Positions 1 to 10,830 of a stretch of 64,000 nt of DNA are shown in pieces; position 1 is the stretch's first letter, and each line of letters begins with the position of its first letter. The stretch spans positions 39,478,591 to 39,542,590 of the forward strand of contig OZ022258.1 of NCBI GenBank assembly GCA_963978905.1, read 5' to 3'. Below the pieces are notes generated by a model. The model was not told the origin of the DNA. It did not search any database and saw only the letters and a list, made by a program, of their open reading frames with translations. The DNA is from Trichostrongylus colubriformis. Its lineage: Eukaryota > Nematoda > Chromadorea > Rhabditida > Trichostrongylidae. Both the position numbers and the translations under genes were made by a program.

Positions 1-391
1 GGAGAAAAATCTTCTTTTCATGGATAATACCAGACCGCAAACCGCAAAGAAACAAAGAAGAAACTGGAGTAACTCGGGATCGAGCTGGTACCCCATCCGC
101 CGTACTCACCTGATCTTGCACCCAGTTGACTCACGTTTTCCGGTCGCTCCAGTCTTCCCTAGCGGGAAAAAAGTTATCAAATCGTGAGGAAGTCGAAAAT
201 CGAAAATGGTGTCGACAACTTCTTACATTCCAAGTCTCCAGAGTTCTTCGCGCGTGGTATCCGCCCATTACCGGAAGATGGCAGCATGTGATAGATCATA
301 ATGGCGAATATCTTGTGGAGCGATAGTGGTTGTCAATAAAGTCACTGACTATACAATCTTCTCCGACATTAGTCTAAAAACTGTCCGGACA
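1..391 (+). mobile_element. 3' remnant of a mariner transposon
   Basis: The left edge of the window opens inside a mariner transposase. Seen: a stretch reading LLFMDNTRPQTAKK (second catalytic Asp block), then, after a frame change near 125, the C-terminal block SLQSSLAGKKLSNREEVEN and the end motif GRWQHVIDHNGEYLVER, stopping at 324-326. The DNA ends in CCGGACAACCTA followed by TA at about 378-393, the same inverted terminus as the mariner at 11876-13125, so the two are the same or sister families. The copy is 5'-cut by the window and frameshifted, so it cannot make an active transposase. Its right end abuts a short repeat also found at 36416. Confidence 0.8.
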
Positions 392-393
392 AC

Positions 394-482
394 CTATAAT
401 TTTGGAGCGAAACTGAGATTAGGAATGCGAAACTTCTCCGAAAACCCATTGGTCTCATAAAAAAGGAATAGCAAGACTACGT
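394..482 (+). repeat. Short dispersed repeat next to a mariner (pair of 36416-36482)
   Basis: About 75 bases here (GAAACTGAGATTAGGA, then TTGGTCTCA, then AAAAGGAATAGCA) recur with modest divergence at 36416-36482. In both places the repeat directly touches the end of a mariner copy. Two different mariners therefore seem to have inserted near the same repeat, or the repeat belongs to a larger element that is a mariner target. It has no clear coding sense. Confidence 0.55.
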
Positions 483-501
483 TGAAAAATGACTACTTTG
501 T

Positions 502-1145
502 TTGGATGGTTTCGATCCTCATTCGTCATCGCCTTTTAGGCTGATTCTTGTGTATAGACCTCCTAGTTCTACTGCTCCCGAAAATGAATCCCTAATTGAC
601 TTCCTTCTCGAGCTTTGCCTAACTAGCAATAGATTGTTGATTTTGGGTGACTTCAACCTTGATATTGATTGGAAAACGTGTAATCCTGAGAACACTATTT
701 CAAAAAAGTTTTTGGACTTATTCATATGCTGTGGATTAACTCAGCATGTCTTAGAGCCTACTCGTGCCCACTCGATCTTGGACATTGTACTTGTTACTGC
801 CCTATCATCCGTCAGATCGCAATACTCCCACTAGTTATCAGAATTGTATACAACCAAGTGTTAGATTAATTGATAATCAAAGACTACATGTTTTCTTTAT
901 CAAGGATAAATGGGTTCGACGACTAAAGGAATCCATGAAAAGTGTCCTTTTTGGAATGCTGCATTTCCAGTTATCCTGCTCTCGCATAAGCGTGGAACAG
1001 CGCAATTTGATGAGGCAGTATCAGAGGTTCAAACGTTAATAGCCTATTGGAATCTCTGTCCATTTCTTTTGAGTGCCAAAGAAAAAGCCTGCCCAGACAG
1101 AACCTTCAGTGCAGGAAAGTTTGTAAGATGGATGTTCTTCAGATG
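502..1145 (+). mobile_element. CR1-like LINE: endonuclease segment (decayed)
   Basis: Seen: an apurinic-type endonuclease fragment with PFRLILVYRPPSS, the metal-site motif LILGDFNLDIDW and a terminal HSILDIVLV block, reading 502-834. After a frame break the linker between endonuclease and reverse transcriptase can still be traced to a VPKKKPAQTEPS-like stretch near 1075-1115. Known: LRLILVYRPP..LGDFN..LD.VL is the C-terminal half of the EEP endonuclease that nicks target DNA for CR1/Jockey-type non-LTR retrotransposition. The 5' half of the endonuclease and ORF1 are missing. The same element resumes at about 2285, so 1146-2280 looks like later inserted sequence. Confidence 0.8.
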
Positions 1146-1189
1146 ATTTGACAAGCCGGGTACATCACGCATTACACGCAGTATGGAAT

Positions 1190-1380
1190 GCACTGATTAC
1201 CAGTAAAGCAGCCTTCATACCCTGCGCCGTAGAGGATGGCTGCGTTCACAGGCAGCGAAGTAGAGTGGCACAGGGGAAGGTGCATAGACGACGCAGGCAA
1301 AGAGACAGGATGGCACGGGCGGAGATGCAGAGACAAGCAGCAGCAACGTCCTGCCGCCTTTACCGCAAGGTATGAAGACG
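1190..1380 (+). repeat. GC-rich dispersed repeat
   Basis: The core TGCGTTCACAGGCA, then AGTGGCAC, then GACGACGCAG and GGATGGCACGGGCGGAG, recurs in reverse complement at 6210-6400 with many substitutions. The GGCACGGG/GGTGGCATGG style also echoes the blocks at 23330-23600 and 38890-39165. No coding sense is evident, and the ORFs crossing it are in several frames at once, as expected of repeat DNA. Confidence 0.45.
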
Positions 1381-1574
1381 GTCAGCGCTCACTATCGAAA
1401 ACTACCAGCCTGCGGCAGCATCGCTATCACCGCGACGCCTCACGCTCACTGTATTTTCACGTATTCAAGATGATTATGAATTGTTTTGTCAACTCGTTTT
1501 GCACATTGTACTTCTCATTCGTATGCTACTAGTTTTACTTCAATTAATAGCTTTCGTTGGATGTGCCGCGCATC

Positions 1575-1755
1575 CTAGTTCCACTCAGAATCGTGGTGAC
1601 AAGTGAGTGCGATTCGGCCTATACAAGGACTTGCGGGGGGAAGCCGATGTTCGAAGCAGTATCACCCTTCCAGGCAAGTTTGGTACCAGTTCTCTTACGC
1701 GGGATGGACGGAAGGCTTGGTTGGCCTAGGCGCGCGTTCATGCGAGATTTGATCC
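1575..1755 (+). repeat. Dispersed repeat (inverted partner at 33235-33415)
   Basis: Shared blocks in order: GTTCCACTCAGAATCG, GACTTGCGG, GCCGATGT, TTGGTACCA, then CTTGGTTGGCCT and a terminal ATGCGAGATTTGATCCTCG-like end. The partner at 33235-33415 reads the same on the minus strand. Neither copy shows a coding frame or terminal repeats that I can define. Confidence 0.55.
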
Positions 1756-2284
1756 TCGCACCATGAGAGTGCTAGTGCATGCCATCTGCCACTGCACCAA
1801 CTCCGCCCTCGTATGCCCCGATCTCAAGCTAGTCGACAATTACGTTTAAGGCGTCTCAAAGCGAAAAACGTGCACTGCTACTCACAGTTGACTGGCTTTT
1901 CATTAAACTGCGCTGAAGAACGTAAGGGACGATTTCCCCACCATCACCTGCTTCATATAACTGATGCCCCACCTCGCTGTTTTGTCATTGTGTTCAGGCC
2001 AAAAGATATTGTGTCCAGTTCTGAGAAGAAATTTTGAGTGTCCGATGGAGGCACTCATTTATCAAATACATATACCAATGAAATTCGTTTGGTTACCTCT
2101 TTTCTTCTTAATATGGTGGGGCTTCGTCAAGCTGTCAGTTCTCTTCCCTGTGTAACCGTCCTACATACAACCTCTTTCTAACGCTTTTCCACTTATTCGG
2201 CAGATTGGTTTCCGAAATCTCCCGGGTTGGATCTTAGGAATTAAAAGAAATCATCGAACTCTGTCGAAAAAACCAGATTTATAA

Positions 2285-4110
2285 AATAAATAACGCAAGT
2301 TATTGGGAAATCGGATCGCATAATGCTTCTCGCTTGCAGTCCAACAGCTTTTCAGGCATGCATGACTCCATGTGGTTCAATCGTAGTGAGATCTCTGACT
2401 TGCTCTCTAAGTGGCCTAACTGCTCATCCATCACGCCTGACGATATTCCGTTCCCGTTTATCAAGCTAGTCTTCTCGCAAATTTCTGCTCCGCTTGAGTA
2501 TCTCTTTAATCTGATCTTTTCTCGTGCCGAAGTTCCCTGCAGATGGAAGCATGCCATAGTTATCCCGCTTAGGAAAAAGCCTCCCTTCCATGATCCGCAA
2601 AATTACAGGACCATAAGCATTACTTCCTTGTTCTGTAGGTTATTCGAAAAGATTATGAAAAAGAGGATTGACCACTACTTGGTTGTAAACAATGTTTTGC
2701 CTAGATGTCAGCATGGCTTCAGGAAAGGCAAATCCACGGAAACGCTGATGCTTGAGTCAATAAATGATTGGACCATACTCCTAGATTCCAAGCAAAATAT
2801 AGACGTGGTTTATTTCGATTTCCAAAAAGCTTTTGATAAAGTCCCACATGAACTTCTTCTCCTTAAACTAATAATGTGGGGATCCATCCTAGGATAGTCA
2901 CTTGGATAGAAGCGTTTCTCTGTATGCGCACTTTTCAGGTTACGGTGAACCATTGTCTGTCCACCATTCGCTATGCTCCTTCCGGGGTTCCTCAAGGGGG
3001 AGTTTTGTCACCACTCCTCTCTGCAATTTATGTGTATGATTTGCCTGAAGCTGCTGAAATTGCGGGAATTAAATGCAAAATGTTTGCTGATGATATTAAA
3101 ATTTTCGGGAGGATCGAAAATGGTCAATCGGTTGCACTATTACAAGAAGCCATAGAAGCTGTGTCTCAGTGGTCTTCGGTTTGGAAACTTCCACTCTCGC
3201 CAGCCAAATCAAAAATCATTCACCTAGGACAAAGTAACCCTCATTCTACTTACTACATTTCTGGAACTCCTGTTGAAAAAGTCAGTTCTACTAGAGATCT
3301 AGGTTTTACAGTTGATGCAAATCTTTCTTTTGACGAGCAGTGTAGGAACTTAGTCAATAGAGCGGAGCACCGCTTTACCTTTTGTTCAAATCATTGTCTT
3401 CCAAGGACCCTTCACTACTCATCCACGCCTACAAGATATACGTTCGATCTATGCTTGAGTATGGCACTTGCGTATTTTCTCCAGCCAATTCTTCTTTAAT
3501 CAAAAGAATAGAGAGTGTTCAAAGCAGCTTCACCAGGAAAGTGTTCATACGGGCACTGGGTTTCACTTATAACAGCATCCCTCGTGGCCTTATCAGAAAC
3601 AAAATGCTCCATCTTGATACCCTTCATCTCAGAAGAAAGAAGAATGATCTCTTAATGGTTTACAAAATTTTACATGGACTAGTAGACCTCAAAGTAAGTG
3701 AATTTTTCCGTTTAAGACATTCCACGACCGGAGGTCCAACTCTTAAAATTGTCCTCGAGCGACCCAAGTCCTCACTCAGACGCAAGTTTTTCACCTTCAG
3801 GGCAGCTTCTGAGTATATCAAAATGAGCAAAAACAACTCCATACCGGGATCTCTTAGCGGCTTCAAAAAGGAGCTTTGCCGTTACCTACGTTGTATCAGC
3901 TAATACACTCCTCTTGCTCTAGCCTCACTTCTCCTTTCCGTTTACCATGTTGTTTCATGTTTGCTTTGTAATCTTATTCAATTGTCCCTTTCAGCTTTCA
4001 GTGTTTGCATTTTATTGAAGTTGTGTTTTGTTTCTCAGGACTTGTTGTGGATTGCTTCTTTTTACATGTACATGCTTACATGTAATAAATTTGAAATTTG
4101 ATATTTGAAA
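2285..4110 (+). mobile_element. CR1-like LINE: reverse transcriptase and 3' end
   Basis: Seen in three frames that follow one another: 2334-2897 (RT palm entry, with NYRTISITSLFCRLFEKIM, QHGFRKGKST and VYFDFQKAFDKVPHELL), 2876-3499 (GVPQGGVLSPLL, the catalytic block KMFADDIKIFG, DLGFTVDANLSF) and 3382-3903 (connection/C-terminal region with YVRSMLEYGTCVFSP and RRKKNDLLMVYKILHGLVDL). Known: FxDD is the polymerase active site of non-LTR reverse transcriptases, and this order is typical of CR1-group elements. Two frameshifts (about 2885 and 3385) make it inactive. The 3' end after the stop at 3901-3903 runs to an A/T-rich tail (TAATAAATTTGAAATTTGA) near 4080-4110. Confidence 0.88.
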
Positions 4111-4847
4111 TAATGCTGAGAAGAGGACATGGTCAAATGAAGGATAAATTTTTGTTCGATTTTTCCTCAATGAATCGCAATTCGCATTTTCGTGAATTGC
4201 CGCTTCGGCGGCTAAGTTTTGTTGGCTAGACCTAGCCCTTCGTCAGCCTGAAAAACGACTCCATTCTAATTCATCAAACATTACGTCTTTTCTATGCAGC
4301 AAGAATTTTTCAGAGATGATGCATGGCATTGCACCCGGACCTACAATTTCATGGGAAAATTTTCTATTTGAATTACGGTATCAAATTGGGGATTTCGAAG
4401 CACACTTCTTTTAGCATTACTTATAAGATTACCAAAAATAACCGATTTTCGTCACGCTCTCCTCCATTTCATAATTGGAACTGGCGCACACTGTCGCAGG
4501 CGGCGCCCATGTTTCTGGTTTTGATTTTCCTAGAAGGCGAAATACTCTTTCCAGTATCGATCTCTATCAAAAAAAGTGTGATACAACGCTCGAGCTTTCC
4601 AGATCAAGCTACCCAACTACTCTGAGTAATCCGAACAATTCCACTGATGATGCGACAGATAACTGGCGGAATTGCTTCCCATCAATACGGTAGAAGCTGC
4701 TGGCGTAAGCTGACACAGAACAAAAAAGCCACACTATTCGAAAGAATCATTAGAATGGGACAATGTGCTCCAGTACCAGTTATTCTACATGTTATTAGAT
4801 CAGAAAGAAAGAATAATGCTAGGAAGAACTGCACTGGGCGGCATGCA
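4111..4847. other. Intergenic, no gene seen
   Basis: Only short overlapping frames without motifs. This stretch is the upstream region of the His-rich gene that starts at 4943. Confidence 0.4.
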
Positions 4848-4855
4848 TATATAAA
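4848..4855 (+). promoter_or_regulatory. TATA-box-like element upstream of the His-rich gene
   Basis: TATATAAA lies 88 bases before the ATG at 4943. The segment between ends in a pyrimidine-rich run (TTTTTTTCCATTTATCTTTACG) close to the ATG, so the 5' end could be a TATA-driven start or could be defined by spliced-leader trans-splicing. The sequence alone cannot decide between them. Confidence 0.35.
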
Positions 4856-4942
4856 TGCGAGGACGACAAATCTACGTTATATCACAGGTGCCAGGTTTCT
4901 GCTCATTTTTTTCCATTTATCTTTACGCTTATTCTCTACAAA

Positions 4943-7900
4943 ATGACCCGAACACTTATGATCGCCTTAATGTTGATGGCTGTAACCATCGCCAGCTATA
5001 TTCCACCCTACTACGGTGGTGGTCATCATGGACATCACGATGATCATCACGGAGGATATTATGATGAGCACGAGCACGACCATGGATTACATGTAAGCGC
5101 AATCTAATCTAATAATGTAAACTAAATCCGTAATCTGTGGACTGACCATTTTTAGCTTGCTGCAAGCAAAATTTCCACTTTAAAGACAGTGTTAGGGATA
5201 ATATGGTTGATAAGAAATCCCAAAAGAAGTCATTTAGTGAAAAACAACGGGTCTGAAAGGCCTATGCATGGCGAAATCCCCCGCGGAAGGCGCCCCCTTG
5301 AGCTGTGGCGAAAGCGGCCTCGTCAGGGCAAGCCGCCTTGCTTTAGGGCAGCCCGCCTCCAGATGACGTGATTAGTGGTTGGTCACGGTGAGGTTGGTCA
5401 AGGAAATCGACAGGATTGAAAGTATCGCAGCGCGCTTTCTCACTTTTAGCTTGAAGCTCACCGCATGAAAATAGATGCTGTCGCATTTCCGAACAGCCCT
5501 TCATGTTTACGTGTTGGTGATGCCAATGGAAAACCTATGCGGACTACCCGCTTCTTGCCGGAAGGGTCGTCTTCGCCTAGAACCAACGATGGGAAAGGGT
5601 CCTAGTTCTCGGGTTTTTGACCCTTTCCATCCGTTTTTTCTCCACTGTCCTGTTACTGGGCATCTCGGCTTTCATGTTTACTACTTTTTTACTTTTCGTC
5701 CGAATTTCCCCTAAAGCTGCCTTTAAGGAGAAAAAATATGGTGAATACGAATCTGAGCATGGAGGCCATGAGGGTGGACACTATAAAGAGAAGTATGGAC
5801 ACGACGATGGACACAAGGGTCACCATGAATCCGCTTATGGTAGAAAAACTTATATCCCAATGGTGCCACCAGTTTGCAGCGGGTATGACTCCTCATTTTA
5901 CTTCAGGCGATCATGGACATGCAAAAGGCGGAAGCCACTATGACAAGGGTGGAGCAGCTGGACACAAGGAGGAGTCTTACGAAGAAGGGGGGAAGTACGA
6001 ATCAGGTGGGGTGCTCTCAAATTCTAATCGGTACATTGGCAAGGAATACTACGAACTGTGGTGTTCGTGACACATTTGTGATACTTTCATGAACAACCGT
6101 CAGGGGTAATGAGGGAAACCATAACTGGAAGAACGAATATTTTACAAATCGTGGGGCGACTTTCAAAGAGTTGACCTGTGACGAACCTCGAATTGAAAGG
6201 CACGCTTAGTCATACTCGGCGGTGTCGGCGGTGGGGCGTAACTGCATCGTCTCTGAGTCTCCGTCCGCGCCACTGTGCCTCAATGCCTGTGAACGCAGTA
6301 ATGCCTGCTGCCGTCAACACCAGAGCACAGTATGAAGGCTGCCTTAGGTTTCTATGCGTTGCGTACCCACGGCGGGGTGGTAGAGAAGGGCGCAGCAGTT
6401 GTGGAGGTCCTAATGATGTGGAGATGCAAACAAAGTTTTTTTTTATTAGAATCGATGGAAGAAACATTGCCCTGTTTCAAAAATTTTGACCCTTTACATT
6501 CCGTTTTTGCCTACTGTTGCAGTACCTAGTATTTTCACTTTCCAATTCTACAATCGGTCAAAATTATCGCTAAGGAGATCTTGAATGAGATTCTCCCTTG
6601 TTACCCTTACTCATGAAGAGGGCACCATATAGTCTCTACCTCTCATAAGCAAGAAAGGGAGAATCTGGACAACGAGCTTTCTTTACCGAATCTTTTCGTG
6701 GTTGACACTGTCTTCCTTTTTCCTCGCGGTCAAGTAATGTATCAAAAGTTTTTTGGACCCCTTTCCCTACTCTAGCTATGAGTATCCGGTCAATTGAAGT
6801 GGGAGGCATGACCCTTATACCAACTAAATTGCTGCGGTACAGTTTGTCTCTAGTGCAACGGAATTCCGCCTATAAATTATGTATAGAAGGTACACTGCTG
6901 AAAATTCCACCGAATAAGCTCTTTCCTCACGAGCTCCTTCCTCCGAAGGTCTCTCAACCAACTCATGACCCGGGCACATCTGCACCTCACGAACAAAGCT
7001 GAACGATAACATTTTTTGTTAAGATGCGGATGGAATAAAGAAGTTCTCCTACTTTTCGGCCGGCTCCGGTCCCGAAGGCGAGTATCAAAAAGGGTACTAC
7101 GGCTCCATTGGTGAGTATACGTACACACAGCTGGTTGAAATAGCGAGCTAACCAATACTGATGCATTCTAGGGTACGAAGATTCCAAATATAACTCCAAA
7201 TACAGCGCTGGTGGCTCTGGTGGAGGATTCAAGAAGGGTCATGATGAGCATGGTCATGAACACCATGACGATTACAAGGCTTACGATAAGGTCTGTTGAT
7301 CCGCCTGAAAGAATAGTCGACGGAAATTTGGGCCTTCCTAATCCACTATCATTATGTTGCTATTCTCTCTTGGGCCATGTGCAAAGTTCCAAAGTGTGGC
7401 AGAGGAACATTCCCTCAATTTGTCGCCCACGCGGGGATCATGGGCGGAGCCAGGAGGGCTATGAAGCTAAGCGGAGGTCACGAGTTCGGTGGCATGATGT
7501 ATGAAAGGAAAATCGGCTGTGAAACTCGGAACTGTAGAGATGGGAATGACCCCAATCAAAAACATAAAACCGAGAACGTGCCGTTGCAACTTTACTTCAC
7601 AACCCTAATATTATGGTTCTACCCAGGATACCCGTTTGGCCGAGACCTCGGGGAAGTGTCTTTGCCGGATTCCGACTTTTTCGCGTGGAACTTTTTTGGC
7701 CGGTAGAGAAAGACGTAACATTATTATCTGGGTATAAGAAAAGCTCTAATTTCTGCGAACGATTTTTCTATTGAAAGGAAAAGATTCAAAAGTGACTCTC
7801 AATTGAAGGCACACGCGGGGCATTCTGGTTACGGAGGTCACTACGAATCTGGCGACTATGGTCATGAGAAAGACGGTCATGAAAGCGCTGCTCATCACAG

Positions 7901-7958
7901 TGGTTGGAAAAACAGCGGTTACGGTTCAGAACACGGTGCTCATGGAACACATTATTGA
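4943..7958 (+). CDS. Secreted Gly/His/Tyr/Lys-rich protein (six exons, about 238 aa)
   Basis: Exons by sequence: 4943-5092, 5728-5839, 5907-6005, 7024-7110, 7172-7290 and 7809-7958 (stop TGA 7956-7958). Phases fit at every junction (0, 1, 1, 1, 0) and the total is 717 bases. Exon 1 starts MTRTLMIALMLMAVTIAS, a clear signal peptide, followed by YIPPYYGGGHHGHHDDHHGG. Later exons keep the same flavour: GGHEGGHYKEKYGHDDGHKG (exon 2), GHAKGGSHYDKGGAAGHKEE (exon 3), FSYFSAGSGPEGEYQKGYYG (exon 4), KKGHDEHGHEHHDDYKAYDK (exon 5), GHYESGDYGHEKDGHESAAH (exon 6). No catalytic domain is visible. Low-complexity His/Gly secreted proteins can bind metals or form extracellular matrix, but the function here is unknown. 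Weak points: the acceptors of exon 2 (CTTTAAG) and exon 6 (AATTGAAG) are poor for a nematode, and a MITE fills intron 1. The best gene model in the window. Confidence 0.72.
5184..5722 (+). mobile_element. TTAA-flanked MITE, 540-bp family, in intron 1 of the His-rich gene
   Basis: The element is bounded by TTAA at 5180-5183 and 5723-5726. Its termini are inverted: AGACAGTGTTAGGG at the left, and the right end read in reverse starts AGGCAGCTTTAGGGG. Two more near-full copies occur at 28990-29515 (+) and 45560-46092 (-), with partial ones at about 14900-15069 and 6480-6590. It carries no transposase. Known: TTAA duplication is the hallmark of piggyBac-type transposition, so this is probably a non-autonomous element of that kind (inference). 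The right-hand TTAA directly forms the AAG of the exon-2 acceptor. Confidence 0.72.
6210..6590. repeat. Repeat fragments in intron 3 of the His-rich gene
   Basis: 6210-6400 is a diverged reverse-complement copy of the GC-rich repeat at 1190-1380 (shared TGCCTGTGAACGCAG). 6485-6590 resembles the right half of the 540-bp MITE family (TTTTGACCCTTTACATTCCG, later GCTAAGGAG). The ORFs crossing them are chance frames. The remaining intron, 6600-7020, shows nothing else. Confidence 0.4.
7434..7512 (+). pseudogene. Decayed extra exon of the His-rich gene
   Basis: Inside the last intron, GATCATGGGCGG and the following bases read DHGRSQEGYEAK, and in the next frame LSGGHEFGGMMYERK. This resembles exon 3, which begins DHGHAKGGS. 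The two halves are in different frames, and no proper AG acceptor precedes the block. It looks like a duplicated exon that has lost its frame, or a cassette with an indel. RNA evidence would be needed to exclude use. Confidence 0.35.
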
Positions 7959-8007
7959 AATCCTGATTGAATATCCTAATGCTCATTTTTTGTTACTCTG
8001 TACAACA

Positions 8008-8013
8008 AATAAA
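8008..8013 (+). terminator. Polyadenylation signal of the His-rich gene
   Basis: AATAAA lies 50 bases after the TGA stop at 7956-7958, a normal distance for a nematode 3' UTR. Confidence 0.6.
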
Positions 8014-9670
8014 TTTTTAAAGGCTATTCCTCACATGTTTGTAAACCCCTCTGCTATAGAATTCAGAAAGTCTGATCATCGAGCTCTCACTCGATGTCTC
8101 TGTAAAGATGGTCCCGTCATCCCAGCTGGCAGAACTTTGATAAACCTTCGCATGGAAGTGCCCCACTGCATGGAGTCGATTCGATTTTGAAATCGAAGCT
8201 CGGTTTCTCGAAGTAACAGTTTAGGGAGTAAATTTTCGCCATTTTTTATATATGCTTTATCTACGAAGTTTCTTTTATCATTAGAATAGCGGTAACGTAC
8301 CACTTTTACTGCAGAAAAGGCTTTTTTTACTTTACAGTGTGTACGCTAACATCTTCTGTGCAATTGAGTCATCCGTCAAATACAGGCCTGCGAAATGTAA
8401 GCTTCGATGTGCATAGAACAGGTTTCCTTCCTTTTGTGCACATGTATAAGTGCACCTACAAACTACGTGCAGAATTCATTCACAGACTGCCAGGACACCC
8501 ATATTTTCAGCGTTTTTTGTGTATTTGACGACGGATCCGTTTGAACCTAAGAGCGCTCTTACCACGGGAACCAAGCTTCCGCACAAAGCGCGTGTGACAT
8601 TCACACTTAAGGCGTCGAACTACCTTAGGAAACAAGTTTCACGGGTAATCGATATTCAATCCCAAGTTTAAAAAATTGAGCATCTATGTAGTGCCACTAC
8701 CATAGTCCGGAACACTCAATGAAAAGTGGTCGCTAGCCGATACCAGAATATGTGTGCTATTTTTTGCTTTTCGTTGAAATTACTATAATTACTAATGCAC
8801 AAATAGTTCAAAACTTGACAGTGAAAGTCTACAAAATTCAAAAATTATGCAGTTAAGGGAATTCCAACGATAAACACCTCCTTGCCTTTAGGATACTAAA
8901 CGGTGGAAGTACGGGAAATCATTGCAAGAGACTGGTCAAAATTCCCAATTTCCTTTCTTCCAACATTTGGCACTCATTTTTTGATCCAGCCAGAACCATT
9001 TACCCGAATTTGACAACAGTTTTTGTTTCATGTTTTTCACCCCACAATATGCGAATATGCGAAACACCGCTTCAGAAGAGCTCACCATGCACTCATGGGC
9101 CTTGTTAGAGCTCAGAGATTGAGAGCTCAGAGACGATGGCAACTCGCTCTAGAAGGGGTAAGAGGAGATCGTGAGCAATGATGGAGATCCCAGAATATAA
9201 TCATTGTGGAAAGCTGGGTTTTTTTTTCAAAGAGAAGGAAAAAGATGATTGTCATTGCAAACCCCTCCAAGGCGATTACTTCCATATCCTCATACACTCA
9301 TCCATTTCTACTCTTACTACTTGTGAAGCATTTGAGATTCTTTGATTTCTAAACACATTTAACCGGAAGTGATGGCATGCTAAACATCTTCCTTCCAATG
9401 GAGTGCCGGATCACTTAGCTGGAACGGGATAGAATTTCTGAGAAATGAATCGGAGCTTTTTATGAGCTGTATCAGTATTCGTTTCTGAGTAACGGCTACG
9501 TGTAATCGAATAGTTTATAAGTTCGTGGAATCCCCGGCTATTTCTCAACAACTCGTATGATGTCAATATGTCAATTGGCGATCTTTGCTGCCAGTAACCA
9601 CATTTGTCGGCAACACTTCCGGGGTGCAGTTCCGGTCAGGTCGCCCAAGTGTGACCAATAATAAGCTTTA
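8014..9670. other. Intergenic, no gene seen
   Basis: Only short frames without motifs or splice-site support. A minus-strand frame at 8936-9142 has no recognisable feature. Confidence 0.4.
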
Positions 9671-9886
9671 TAGTACCGTCCTAACTCCAATCCAACAAGT
9701 ATAACTGGAAATGAACTCAAAATATTCGTCATTGTGATCAGCATCAGATTTGTACAGCCACGGATGGAACATGGTGCGTGACACAATGTAGGTCAGGGTG
9801 ATCATACAAGCTGATAAAACGCTAGCAAATTCCAGAAACTTTTTTGAAATGTACCTATATTCACAGTCATCGATTTCCGTTATTTT
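9671..9886 (-). CDS. Possible exon of a membrane protein
   Basis: The minus strand has 72 open codons between an AG at 9887-9888 and a stop at 9668-9670. It starts KITEIDDCEYRYISKKFLEF and contains a hydrophobic segment FASVLSACMITLTYIV, then FHPWLYKSD and ISSYTCWIGVRTVL. One transmembrane helix followed by a polar loop would suit a nematode serpentine receptor exon, but no family signature is visible. A neighbouring frame at 9894-10130 also has a hydrophobic stretch (DTLIFLFMLH), but its phase does not join this exon through any splice site I can find. Confidence 0.25.
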
Positions 9887-10529
9887 CTGGATTTCAAATG
9901 TGATGCAGGTAAGAGAACCACAACCAGATGGTACGGTGAAGCATGAATAGGAAGATCAGGGTATCCTCAAAGAAATAATCCGCGAAAAATTTTTCTTTCC
10001 ATGACAGAAGGGTTTTGTTAAATATCATCCGTTTAACTCCACGCGGGTAACTTTGAGTGGAGGAGTGGGACAAGGCGACGATGCGGCTTAAGACGCAAGG
10101 CAATGACGACAAAGGAATATAAACCAGCACATTTAGGAGGGGCGAAACCCTACGAAACTGTCGGTACCTGTTGTCGGTAACTAAATCTCAGAATATTGAA
10201 AAAGAGTGCAGTCTCTTTTCGAAATTTAGAAATTTGTGTTGATTCATTCTTTTCGAGTTTTTTCGAAGTACTATTCTATCTCATGCACTGGTGTGACGAG
10301 GAATAAAATTCCGAAATTTCCGTGCATGATTCCATCAAGTGAAGGATGGTATTTCTGTTGAAAGTAGAGGGGTAATGAGTCAAGAGGACAAGGAAATTTT
10401 CAGAAAAGGAGAGGCTACTGATGCTCTTGATTTAGGAGCCTGTGAGCCATTTCTGAAGAAAAACGATGATCAATATTCAAACCTTCTAATATCGAAACCG
10501 CTCTTGATGGCATCAAATGCCTAGTGCTG

Positions 10530-10830
10530 CGCCGATCTCAGAATCAGATATCACAGGATAGAGGGTTACGTTCCCTAAGACTCTTCGAATCCTGAGACGT
10601 GGAGGGTCAAGGAACTCAATTATCTCTATAACCTCAGTCCTGTTTGCATAGGTGAGCAGCTCACTCGGCGAACTGACCCAGCTCTCAGGTTTTATTCCTG
10701 CAAATTTCTGGTCAGTTTCACTTTATTTCAAGATGAATCACTCCACATCATTAAGCCCTTCTCTGAATGTTTTCTTCGTTCAGCCTTCCTGCTTAGAAGG
10801 CATGAAAAATTAATAAATAAATAAATGAAT
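10530..10830 (+). repeat. Possible LINE 3' tail
   Basis: The segment closes in AATTAATAAATAAATAAATG, a short AAATA-type run typical of the 3' end of non-LTR elements. The preceding bases have no frame that I can tie to a reverse transcriptase, so assignment is tentative. 10130-10530 and 10830-11489 hold nothing I can support. Confidence 0.25.

Larger units (their letters stand above)
1146..2284. other. Insertion between two halves of the CR1-like LINE
   Basis: No continuous LINE frame is found here, although the flanks are endonuclease/linker on the left and reverse transcriptase on the right. Two recognisable repeats lie inside: a GC-rich block at 1190-1380 related to 6210-6400, and a block at 1575-1755 that matches 33235-33415 in reverse orientation. 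Nothing clear was seen in 1760-2284. Short ORFs here look like chance frames. Confidence 0.5.
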
